Below, in pieces: positions 15,938 to 24,968 of a DNA stretch of 64,000 nt (position 1 is the stretch's first letter; every line of letters starts with the position of its first letter). This DNA comes from Paenibacillus sp. FSL R5-0912 (lineage in GTDB: Bacteria > Bacillota > Bacilli > Paenibacillales > Paenibacillaceae), in contig NZ_CP009282.1 of assembly GCF_000758605.1 (NCBI RefSeq), positions 4,092,001-4,156,000 on the forward strand, written 5' to 3'. The notes under the pieces are model-generated. The model worked only from the letters and a program-made list of their open reading frames with translations, ran no database searches and had not been told where the DNA came from. The translations under genes and the position numbers were made by a program.

Positions 15938-18900
15938 TCCAAGAGATCCCCCACTAACAGATTTAAGTTCTCGGCGCTTATTTCCCCTTTGTGTACCTTG
16001 TTCAGCCACAGCAGCAGCTGATCGTCATCCAGAACAACAGGCTCTTCTTCCGCATGTGCTCCTGCTTCCGGAGTATGAACCGGGCTTAGGACAGATTCTG
16101 GCGCGCTTATGCGGTCCGGTCCGGGCAGCCAGTATCTCTCCTCATCAAAGGCATACTCGGGAAGCGGCGTCTTGCGCAGCGGCTGCGGGTACCAGGCCGT
16201 CCAGTCGATGGCAACGCCCTGCACCCATAGCTGGGCAATCTTGTCCAGCTTCTCTCCCAGCAGCAGCTCATTCATGAACAAGCGGCTCTCCTCGCCGTCG
16301 AACAGCTTGCTGAGCGCCGAGCGCTGGCTGCTCTGTCCTTCATGTATGCCCGCCTGATCCTGCTTCCCGGACAGGTACATTCCCAGCTTCCCGTGAAGCG
16401 TGCTCAGGCTGTCGGCCACAATGGCCAGCCGTTCCGTCATCTCAGCGCGTCCGGTCTGCAGACTGTAAGCCAGCTGCTCCAGGGAGAGGCTGTCCGGCAG
16501 AGCAGTTCCTTCCAGGTGCACTACACTGCGTCCCGCCGCGTAGTAATTGCTGATCCCGCCGGGGTCGTGCTGCAACAGGAACATCACCAGACTGTTCAGC
16601 GAAGAGAAGCCGTACACGGCGTCCTTGAATTCGAGCGAGAATTTGTCCTTCAGCAATTCCAGCAATTGCACGTTCTTGACCGCGTCCAGTCCGTATTCCT
16701 CAAGCTCTGCCGCAGGATCAATGTCCTCACCGTCAAGAACCATCACCTGCCGGAACAAGGCGATGACATCGCGCCGCAGGCTTGTTTCCAGACTGTGGGC
16801 GTTGTCCTCCGCAGGAAGGGCCGCCTCTCCCGCAAGGCTGCGGGCGACAAAGGCCTGGAGTCTGCGGCTGTTCTCCTTTAGACTGCTTTGACTTTTGGCA
16901 GACAGGATAATGATGTGCCGGGAGCGACTGTTTGCAGGCAGCTCAACCGGCGGATTGCGGTATTCTTCCAGAATAATATGCGCATTGCTTCCGCCTACAC
17001 CGAAAGCGCTGATGCCCGCCCGGCGCGGAATCTCGCTGCCCCGGCTGCCGGTGAGCGGCTTCCATGGGGCTGTATGCGCTGCAATGCTTAGACCGCTGCC
17101 TTCCAGCTTGATATAGGGATTCAGCTCCTTGAAGTGGATATTGCCCGGAATCTTCCCGTGCTTCATGGACAGTAGCACTTTGCTTACACCCGCTATGCCA
17201 GCCGCCGATTCCAGATGGCCGATTGCTGTTTTGACCGAGCCGATTACGCATTGCGGCAGCTCTGATTCCAGCTTGCCCCACTCTTGATACAGAGCCTTGA
17301 ATGCCTTTTTCAGTCCCTCTACTTCAATCGGATCGCCCAGGCTGGTGCCTGTTCCGTGCGTCTCAATATAAGTGACCGTGGAAGGATCTATGCCTGCCCT
17401 CTCATGTGCGCGGATAATGACTTCCGCCTGGGATTTGGCATTCGGGGAAGTAATGGAATTCGACTTCCCGCCATGATTGACCGCCGTCCCCCGGATTACG
17501 CCATGGATATAATCCTTATCCCTTAGCGCGGCAGACAACGGCTTCAGCAGCAGCGCCCCCGCTCCTTCGCCTCTCACATACCCGTCGGCGTCCTTGTCGA
17601 AGGTCTTGCATTTCCCGTCCTTGCTCAGCATCCCCAGGCTGCTGCCGGCAATGAACAGGTTCGGGCTGGCAATCAGATTGATTCCGCCTGCGACTGCATA
17701 GGGGCATCCTTCATGCCAGATCGACTCCACCGCGCGGTGGATGGCTACCAGCGAGCTGGAGCAAGCCGTATCAACCGGTTCGCTGGGTCCGCTCCAGTTG
17801 AAGAAATAGGAGATCCGGTTCGTCAGCATCGTGCGGGTCAGCGTGGTGGCAATCTCATCCTTCAGCAGCAGCTCCTGATAATCCCCATTCGATACCCCGA
17901 TGTACACCGAGGTCCGGGTTCCCGACAGCTGCTCCGGCTTGTAGCCCGCATTCTCGAGCGTATGCCATACGGTCTGGAGCATATGTCTTTCCTGCGGGTC
18001 CATCTTCTCCGCTTCCACCGGCGAAATGCCGAAGAAGAGCGGATCAAAGGTGTCGATGCGCTTAAGGAAAGCACCGTATTTCACATCGGTTCTGCCCGTC
18101 TCCCGGCGCGGGTCGCCGTAGCGGTTCTGCCAGCTCCAGCGGTCTTCAGGAATGGTCGTGACCATGTCCTTCTGTGCTTCCAGATTGGACCAGAACTGCT
18201 CCAGATTGTCCGCTCCGGGCATCATCCCGCTCATGCCCACGATAGCGATAGGCTCCTTGGTGTCCGGCAGGGCACCGGTGTTCCGCCCTGAACGATCCGC
18301 CAGGTCCGGGAACAAGGAGGGATCCGGTTTGCGGTGCAGCAGCCTGAATGCAGTCTCCGGCTGAAGGTACGGGTGCGGCGCTTCCGCTTGCAGAGCCTGA
18401 ACCGGGAGGCGTTCGCCGCCTCGTTCCGTCGGGGCAAAATGAAGGTCGATCACCGTCCGGTATTCACTGTATATCGCTTCCGCAATGGCAGCCGGAGTAG
18501 ACTGCTCGAAGAACAGCGTTGGTGTAATCTCCACTCCTAAGGCCCTGTTGATGGCATTCGACAGCTCAGTGAACGAGATCGAATCAAAGCCAAGCTCACT
18601 GAGATCGGAATCCCGGCTGACCTCGCTCCGGCTGCTCTTGAGAATATCCGCCATGATGCCGATGAGCGCTTCCTCCAGCTGATGGCTTTGTCCGTTATCC
18701 CCAGGCGCAGCGGCCGCAGCGGTGAAACTGCCTTCCGGCTGCCGGCTTTGCCGGCTGGCCTGGCGAAGTTGGCCGGTGAAGGTACGGATGAGCTTCTCCC
18801 TGTCTCCCGATACCGCCATCACCTGATCCTCCCGGAAGGACAGGCTATCTTCCAGGGCCCGCAGTCCCTGTTCATCGGACAGCGGGTTCATCCCGAACTT

Positions 18901-21900
18901 TGACCACAGCAATTCCCTGGTAGCGCCGTCCACCTGCATGCCGCCATTTTCCCACAGGGACCAGTTCACTGCGGTATCGCTTCTGCCCCGCTTCTCATTC
19001 ATCAGCGCCACATAATGATCCAAAAAGCTGTTGGCATAGGCATAATCGCACTGGCCGATATTTCCGACTAAGGCGGTTGAGGAGGAGAAGGGCACGAACA
19101 GCAGCTCCGGATTTTCCCGTGACAACGCCCGGTACAAATATACCGTTCCGTATACCTTGGGACTGAGCACATCGGCAAAATCCGCCATGTTCTTCTTAAC
19201 CAGCAGCGAATCCTTGATTACACCGGCGCAATGAATGACTCCATCCAGCTGATTAAACAAATTCTTAACCTCAGCTACCGTAAGCTCCACCGCTTTCGCA
19301 TCGGCCAAATCCATCGGAAGATAGACCGCGTCTGCACCCAGCGACTTCAGCCGCTCAAGCTTGGCCGGGTCACCTTCCGGGCTTCTGCCGCACAGCACCA
19401 GGCGCGCCTGGTAATTCTCTGCGAGATGCTCGGCAACCCTATAGCCCAGTCCGCCGAGTCCGCCGACGATCATATAGACGCCGCGGGCCTTCAGCCTGCG
19501 CGTACGCTCCCGGGGCGGCTGTGCAGGAATTAACTGTCGGGTATATCTGCAGCCCGCTTCATATTTCACCTCATGCTCAGGCTGGCTGGCTGATAACTCC
19601 TGTTCCAGCACATGATTCAACCTCCTGTGATCCTTAATATGGATCAGGCTGCCCTGCAATTTGGGACTCTCCAGCACGGCTGAGCGGAAGAAGCCGGACA
19701 ATGCGCTATAAGCGGCCACTGTTTTCTCATCGCGGTATATGCAGAACAGTCGGACCGGGCTTTGAAACCCGAAGGAAGCCAACCATTTGGACAGATGGAA
19801 CACGGGATAGACGTCCTGAGCCACACACTCTCTGACCGTCCGGGCGCCTGTGCCGCTAAGCAGATAAACAATCTGCAGCTTCGTATCCTCAGCAATGCCG
19901 CAGGCTTTCGCCAGTCTCGTATAACTCTCCGGATCGGCTGGATCAATCTGAAACTGATTAACGGCTAGTGCCTTGTACACTGAGCCAAAGCTTACCCGTA
20001 CAGCTGGGTCCCCAAGTGAGTTTGTCATACTCGCCTCCTTCTCCGCCAGAGCGCCGCCCATGAGCAGTAGTCTGGTTCCCGGAGCAGACGGCAGCGCAAG
20101 TGGATCTATGGGACTCTCCACCCAGCCAGGGGTCAAATAGACTAGCTCACTTCCGGCGAAATTCGGCTGCAGCAATGCTGCGGAGGCTCCCGCCAGCGGG
20201 TTCACCTGAAACGGACGGATGGCAAGCTCCCTCATTCTTGAAACCACTTGTCCTGCTTCTGCCAGAAAAGCGATATCGAATTTCAGTCCCTGACCCGGCG
20301 AACGCTGAACATAGGCGTAGGCAGGCTGTACTGAAGCATCCAGAATTTCGAGCTGTCCCAGCACGAACGGCACAAACAGCACCTGCCGGTCAATCAGCCC
20401 GGTCCGGTAGGCAAAAGCCACCGCAGACTGCAAGCCTCCGTCGGTCAGGGTCGGGTGCAGCTGATAATGATCCAATGTGGTCATAAGATTGTCCGGAACA
20501 GCCAGCCTGGAGACGGCTTCAAACGGATTGCAGTACAAAGCCTGAATCCCCGAGAACCGGCTGCCCAGCTCAGCGCCCAGGCTGCCCAGCAGCTCATAAT
20601 AGGCACGCGCTTCCTGTTCGCCTCCGCTGCTTCTGCCGATTAAGGCGCTGATATCCAGGCTCTCCTGCCGGAAGTTCCCGGAAGAACCCAGCTCCAGCTT
20701 GCCCTGGGCATGGTCCACCCGCTGCCCGCCTTGCTCGGAGTAAATCCTGAAGTCAATCCCTTGGGGTCCGGGCTGCACAGCAGTTCTGACCAGTAACGCT
20801 TCCTTGTCCACAAGCACCGGAGTCGACCAGACCACATTGCGGATTCCGGTTACAACATGCTTAGGATCGGCCAAGGCTCCGGCTGCCCGGACCATCTCCA
20901 GATAGACAACGCCTGGCAGAACATGCCCATGATCAGCCAGATAGAACTCGTCGCCCTGAAAGGTCTTCCCGAACTCCTGTTCATACAGCGTCGACAGGTT
21001 GCGGTCGATCAGGGCGTGCAAGGCTGGCTCCGAGACCACCGTCTTGACGGAAGCGGGGTCTGCCTTCTTCAGCGGCATCCAATACCGGGTCTGTGCAAAT
21101 GGATAGCCAGGCAAGGAAACTCTCGCCGGACGCTGATTCCCATATAGCTCGGTCCAGGAAATACGGGCTCCGGTTGACCAGGCCTTGGCGAGGGTAACGT
21201 GATCCGTAGCCGCCAAGGCATGGGCGATAACCGCTTGTGAATAGTCCTCAGCTCCTGTCTCTGAACGGGATTTCTTAACGCTGCCCGTGTACAGGCCGGA
21301 TGCTTCATATCCGCCGCAATAGGCGGCAAGCCTGTCCCGCAGCTCCTCTGCAGTGGCTGCGACGATAGCCAGCCGTTCCTCCAGCTCTTCACGTCCCACC
21401 TGGAGCGTGTAGGCGATCCCTCGCATATCTACAGCCTCAGCTAGAGCGCCGCGGAAGAGTGCGGCGTATTCGCGCAGCCGGTCACGATTCTTGGCCGACA
21501 GGAGGAATACTACAGGTTCATCCGCAGTTTGAGCAGGAGCCGCAGACGGCACATACTCCTCGATGACGGCATGGGCGTTCGTGCCGCCGAAGCCGAAGGA
21601 GCTGACACCTGCGCAGCGTGGTAAGAACTGGCCGGACGCGTTCACCTTGGCCTCCCAGGTCTTCGTGCGTTCCAGCACGTAGAACGGGGAGCCTTCCAGT
21701 TGAATGTAAGGATTCAGCTCCTTGAAATTCAGGTTACCCGGCAGCTTGCCCCTGGAGAGGGAGAGCAGAACCTTAATCACTCCGGCAATACCGGAAGCCG
21801 GCTCCAGATGCCCGATGTTCGTCTTGAGCGCGCCCAGACCGATCTGCGGACCGGGGCACGGAGCCTGGCCCCGGCTCTGGTAAAGCTCGGAGAAGGCTTT

Positions 21901-24900
21901 TTTCAGCCCGTTGATTTCCACCGGGTCGCCCAGCTCCGTTCCTGTTCCATGCGTTTCGATATACGATACCGCAGCCGGATCTACGCCCGCTTCGGTGAAA
22001 GCCTGCACCACCAGCTCAGCCTGCGCATCCGGATTGGGAGCGGTAAGGGAATGCCCCCGGCCGCCGTGATTCTCGGCTGTGCCTTTAATAACGCCGTAAA
22101 TGTGATCGCCATCCGCCACAGCCTGATCCAGCGGCTTCAGCACTACAACGCCGACGCCTTCTCCTTTGACATAACCGTTCGCACTGCGGTCAAAGGTTTT
22201 GCACTGTCCCTCCGGTGAGAATACCCCCATAACTCCCGCACCTACATAGGTATTGGGATCAAGCATCAGGCTCACCCCGCCGGCCAGCGCAAGGCTGCTC
22301 TCGCCGTGCTGAATGGATTTCACCGCCCGGTGCAAGGCTACGAGACTGCTGGAGCAGGCGGTATCAATTGATTCACTGGGCCCTTTGAAATTGAACAGGT
22401 AAGAGACGCGGTTGCTGAGCAAGGCCGTTGCGTTGCCGATGCTGGACTGGGCCTGAATCTTCTCCATATTCGCGGACAATAACTGCTGGTAATCGGTAAA
22501 TTGTACGCCGGAGAATACACCCACCGGCTTCCCGGCAAGTGTAGACATTTTATAACCGCTGTCCTCCACCGCTTTCCAGACCGCCTGAATATATAATCTG
22601 TGCTGCGGGTCCATCAGCTCCGCTTCGCGGGGCGACAGCTGGAAGAACTTGGCGTCAAAGGTATCATGGCCGCCGATAAAGCCGCCCCAGCGGGAATTGG
22701 TGCGGTTCTCAGCCTGCGGGTCGGTGCTGTAATAGGCTTTCCAGTCCCAGCGGTCTGCAGGAATCTCCCGGATCTGACTCTCCTGGCGATCGAGGAAATT
22801 CCACAGCTCCTCCGCCGTGTCCGCACCCGGCAGCTTGAAGCTCACGCCAATCACCGCCACATCCCGCCGCGCCGAAGCTTCCGGCACGGCCTTGGTGCGG
22901 CTGGTCTTGCTGCGGCCGGAGAATTTCTGTGCCAGCGGCAGCAGCGCAGGCGGCTGTGCTTCCCCTGCACCTGCTTCTATGGAGCGGGGCAGACCGGCAG
23001 GATCCTCCTGCGGAACAGATTGCGGTGCCGGAGCGGTCTGTGGCTTCAGCTGAATTGCCTCCTGTGCGGGCAGCGGTGCAATACGTATCTGCTGCTCAAG
23101 TGAACCAGTCACAAGAGTCGCCGCTGCATAATGAGCCTGAACCTCCCGGCTGAATTCCTCCATCAGGAACGGGGTCAGCTCGCTCAGTGTGGTTTTGGCG
23201 AAAAAGACAGCCGGAGACAGTTCAATTTCATACAGCTCGCTTAACCCGTCAGCAAATTCCTTCAGTGAAATCGAATCAAAGCCGAAATCGCCCATGTTCT
23301 CCTCCGGATTCAGCTTGCCGGGCTGTGTCTGCAAAATTTGCGCCGCCAGGTGCAGCACATCGCGCATTACCTGTTCTTCCATGGACTCGGTTGTATTCCC
23401 CGTATGCTCCTCCAACTTAGCTATTCCTCCTCTGGCCTGCTCGGCCTCCTTCGGCTTCAGCCTCAGCTGCGTTTCCAGCCTTGTTCGTTCCCCGTACACT
23501 ACTGCAGCTTGCTGCTCCTGGCCTGCCAGGATGGCTTCAAAAGCACTGATGCCCAGCGCCTCTGTTAAATACCCCATTCCGGAAGTCTGCAGATAGAGCT
23601 GTTCCCCCTGATTGTCCAGGTGCATTCCGCCCGCTTCCCATAGCGGCCAATTCAGGCAGAGGCTTCTGCCCTGCCGTTCGCCCTTCTCGGTCTTTTGCTG
23701 CCTGCGGCGGCAAAACCGGTCCAAAAACCGGTTCGCCACGGCATAATCACACTGTCCGAAATCACCAAGCAGGGATGAAGTTGAGGAGAAGGCGGCAAAG
23801 AAATCCAGCGGCTCCTGCTGCGTGGCTTCATCCAGAGCAGCAATACCCGCGATTTTCGGCTGGAGAATCTCTGTGAAGGCGGCCGTGCTTTTCTGAAAAA
23901 TAAGCTGATGGCTCGCTTGTCCCGCCGCATGAATCACACCGTTAAGGACTCCGTAATGCTGCTTGGCCAGACGGACTGCCGAATGCACTTCAGCGAACTT
24001 CGCAATATCGCAGGTCAGATACAGCGCGTCTCCACCGGAGGCACGCAAGGCCGCCAGTTTATCCTCCAATGAGGCTGTAAGCGGACTTCTTCCCAGCAGA
24101 ACCAGCTTCGCCCGGTAATTCTCCGCGAGATGAGTGCTCAGAATCATGCCCAGCGCACCGGCTCCGCCGGAAATCATATACACGCCGCCTTGCTTCAGAA
24201 GAGCAGGCCCGTCTGTCCCCAGGTTAAGCTCGCTGAACCGCTGCTCCAATCGGCAGCCACCCGTATATCTCACTTCATGTGCAAAAGCAAAGCGGGTCAG
24301 CAGGCTTTCCTCCCGGATGAGTTCCGCCAGATTCGTTTCTCCACCTTGCAGCCCGATATGGGTGAAGCGAAGACGCGGATATACCCGCTGCAGCGAGCTG
24401 CCGTAGGCTCCCAAAGCTTCGATTGCAGGCTGCTCTCCGCCGCCGCTCCGGGATACGGACAACCAGCGGATATTCAGCCGCAGCTTCAGGGCATGAAAGG
24501 CCTGGACCCAATGAAAAATAGTGAAAATAGCACCGGTGTCCGGCGGTGTCAGTAAATCATCCGGCGGCGCGGTATTCTTCCAGAGCATCGCCATATAGGC
24601 GATTTGCAGGTTGTCCATGGCAGCTTCAGCCAGCACAGCGGTATAACCCTGCTCCACCGCAGGATTGATCGTGTACGTATGACCGTCCTGTTTGTGAAAG
24701 GAGTTTCCCGCCAGCACGGTAATTACAGTGAAATCCCGGCTGAGTTCCTTCGCTGCCGCCTGGCCCTCCATGTCCTCTGCCTCCATAAACAGCAGCATTG
24801 CCTTAGCCTCTTCCTTAGAGGGGATCGCCCGGGCTTGCGGAACGGGGGCGGATTCCGCCCACAGCTCCTGGAAATAGATTAATTCCTTACGGTCTTCCGG

Positions 24901-24915
24901 TTTGTCCATGCTCAT
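15934..24915 (-). CDS. Trans-AT PKS protein G: KR-ACP-KS-DH-KR-ACP-KS
   Basis: A 2993-residue protein. KR1 (GGAGALGM about 250, active Tyr in QCDYAVAN about 390) completes the split module from protein F; ACP1 Ser548 (FGFDSIS); KS1 about 687-1110 with Cys854 (DTACSSS), ETHGTGT and NIGH; KS linker; DH about 1290-1600 with His1329 and Asp1492 but a four-residue deletion in the HxxxGxxxxP motif (ADHGHVLPG); KR2 (GGLGGLGY about 1818); ACP2 Ser2112 (LGFDSIS); KS2 about 2223-2640 with Cys2385; a linker holding an ACP-like insert with Ala2745 at the Ser position; C-terminal docking segment LLLWLNKVHKGEISAENLNL. The final KS passes the chain to the ACP of protein H. Start: ATG 24915 chosen over TTG 24930; the ribosome binding site is weak (GGTGG, 8 bases), so this is uncertain by a few codons. 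Confidence 0.93.
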   Translation of the reverse strand: MSMDKPEDRKELIYFQELWAESAPVPQARAIPSKEEAKAMLLFMEAEDMEGQAAAKELSRDFTVITVLAGNSFHKQDGHTYTINPAVEQGYTAVLAEAAMDNLQIAYMAMLWKNTAPPDDLLTPPDTGAIFTIFHWVQAFHALKLRLNIRWLSVSRSGGGEQPAIEALGAYGSSLQRVYPRLRFTHIGLQGGETNLAELIREESLLTRFAFAHEVRYTGGCRLEQRFSELNLGTDGPALLKQGGVYMISGGAGALGMILSTHLAENYRAKLVLLGRSPLTASLEDKLAALRASGGDALYLTCDIAKFAEVHSAVRLAKQHYGVLNGVIHAAGQASHQLIFQKSTAAFTEILQPKIAGIAALDEATQQEPLDFFAAFSSTSSLLGDFGQCDYAVANRFLDRFCRRRQQKTEKGERQGRSLCLNWPLWEAGGMHLDNQGEQLYLQTSGMGYLTEALGISAFEAILAGQEQQAAVVYGERTRLETQLRLKPKEAEQARGGIAKLEEHTGNTTESMEEQVMRDVLHLAAQILQTQPGKLNPEENMGDFGFDSISLKEFADGLSELYEIELSPAVFFAKTTLSELTPFLMEEFSREVQAHYAAATLVTGSLEQQIRIAPLPAQEAIQLKPQTAPAPQSVPQEDPAGLPRSIEAGAGEAQPPALLPLAQKFSGRSKTSRTKAVPEASARRDVAVIGVSFKLPGADTAEELWNFLDRQESQIREIPADRWDWKAYYSTDPQAENRTNSRWGGFIGGHDTFDAKFFQLSPREAELMDPQHRLYIQAVWKAVEDSGYKMSTLAGKPVGVFSGVQFTDYQQLLSANMEKIQAQSSIGNATALLSNRVSYLFNFKGPSESIDTACSSSLVALHRAVKSIQHGESSLALAGGVSLMLDPNTYVGAGVMGVFSPEGQCKTFDRSANGYVKGEGVGVVVLKPLDQAVADGDHIYGVIKGTAENHGGRGHSLTAPNPDAQAELVVQAFTEAGVDPAAVSYIETHGTGTELGDPVEINGLKKAFSELYQSRGQAPCPGPQIGLGALKTNIGHLEPASGIAGVIKVLLSLSRGKLPGNLNFKELNPYIQLEGSPFYVLERTKTWEAKVNASGQFLPRCAGVSSFGFGGTNAHAVIEEYVPSAAPAQTADEPVVFLLSAKNRDRLREYAALFRGALAEAVDMRGIAYTLQVGREELEERLAIVAATAEELRDRLAAYCGGYEASGLYTGSVKKSRSETGAEDYSQAVIAHALAATDHVTLAKAWSTGARISWTELYGNQRPARVSLPGYPFAQTRYWMPLKKADPASVKTVVSEPALHALIDRNLSTLYEQEFGKTFQGDEFYLADHGHVLPGVVYLEMVRAAGALADPKHVVTGIRNVVWSTPVLVDKEALLVRTAVQPGPQGIDFRIYSEQGGQRVDHAQGKLELGSSGNFRQESLDISALIGRSSGGEQEARAYYELLGSLGAELGSRFSGIQALYCNPFEAVSRLAVPDNLMTTLDHYQLHPTLTDGGLQSAVAFAYRTGLIDRQVLFVPFVLGQLEILDASVQPAYAYVQRSPGQGLKFDIAFLAEAGQVVSRMRELAIRPFQVNPLAGASAALLQPNFAGSELVYLTPGWVESPIDPLALPSAPGTRLLLMGGALAEKEASMTNSLGDPAVRVSFGSVYKALAVNQFQIDPADPESYTRLAKACGIAEDTKLQIVYLLSGTGARTVRECVAQDVYPVFHLSKWLASFGFQSPVRLFCIYRDEKTVAAYSALSGFFRSAVLESPKLQGSLIHIKDHRRLNHVLEQELSASQPEHEVKYEAGCRYTRQLIPAQPPRERTRRLKARGVYMIVGGLGGLGYRVAEHLAENYQARLVLCGRSPEGDPAKLERLKSLGADAVYLPMDLADAKAVELTVAEVKNLFNQLDGVIHCAGVIKDSLLVKKNMADFADVLSPKVYGTVYLYRALSRENPELLFVPFSSSTALVGNIGQCDYAYANSFLDHYVALMNEKRGRSDTAVNWSLWENGGMQVDGATRELLWSKFGMNPLSDEQGLRALEDSLSFREDQVMAVSGDREKLIRTFTGQLRQASRQSRQPEGSFTAAAAAPGDNGQSHQLEEALIGIMADILKSSRSEVSRDSDLSELGFDSISFTELSNAINRALGVEITPTLFFEQSTPAAIAEAIYSEYRTVIDLHFAPTERGGERLPVQALQAEAPHPYLQPETAFRLLHRKPDPSLFPDLADRSGRNTGALPDTKEPIAIVGMSGMMPGADNLEQFWSNLEAQKDMVTTIPEDRWSWQNRYGDPRRETGRTDVKYGAFLKRIDTFDPLFFGISPVEAEKMDPQERHMLQTVWHTLENAGYKPEQLSGTRTSVYIGVSNGDYQELLLKDEIATTLTRTMLTNRISYFFNWSGPSEPVDTACSSSLVAIHRAVESIWHEGCPYAVAGGINLIASPNLFIAGSSLGMLSKDGKCKTFDKDADGYVRGEGAGALLLKPLSAALRDKDYIHGVIRGTAVNHGGKSNSITSPNAKSQAEVIIRAHERAGIDPSTVTYIETHGTGTSLGDPIEVEGLKKAFKALYQEWGKLESELPQCVIGSVKTAIGHLESAAGIAGVSKVLLSMKHGKIPGNIHFKELNPYIKLEGSGLSIAAHTAPWKPLTGSRGSEIPRRAGISAFGVGGSNAHIILEEYRNPPVELPANSRSRHIIILSAKSQSSLKENSRRLQAFVARSLAGEAALPAEDNAHSLETSLRRDVIALFRQVMVLDGEDIDPAAELEEYGLDAVKNVQLLELLKDKFSLEFKDAVYGFSSLNSLVMFLLQHDPGGISNYYAAGRSVVHLEGTALPDSLSLEQLAYSLQTGRAEMTERLAIVADSLSTLHGKLGMYLSGKQDQAGIHEGQSSQRSALSKLFDGEESRLFMNELLLGEKLDKIAQLWVQGVAIDWTAWYPQPLRKTPLPEYAFDEERYWLPGPDRISAPESVLSPVHTPEAGAHAEEEPVVLDDDQLLLWLNKVHKGEISAENLNLLVGDLLE
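16541..16800 (-). other. ACP-like insert without attachment serine in KS linker of protein G
   Basis: Between the second KS of protein G and the rest of its flanking linker lies an extra segment of about 85 residues. It reads like an ACP: helix I with RRDVIALFRQVMVLDGEDID, the loop and helix II EEYGLDAVKNVQLLELL, and a last helix SSLNSLVMFLLQH. The phosphopantetheine Ser is replaced by Ala2745 (codon at 16681-16683), so it cannot be loaded. The known LINKS motif, a three-helix insert in the KS flanking subdomain that bridges neighbouring assembly lines, sits at the same place, so a structural role is the best guess. Confidence 0.7.
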
Positions 24916-24968
24916 TGTGCTGACCACCAACCTATGTTTGATATGCTATATTCTGGCGCTTGCCCTCT

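Noticed and set aside
15938..16009. Longer start for protein H
   Set aside because: It would overlap the end of protein G by 76 bases; the ATGA overlap at 15934-15937 with GGGGGA upstream is the normal arrangement here.
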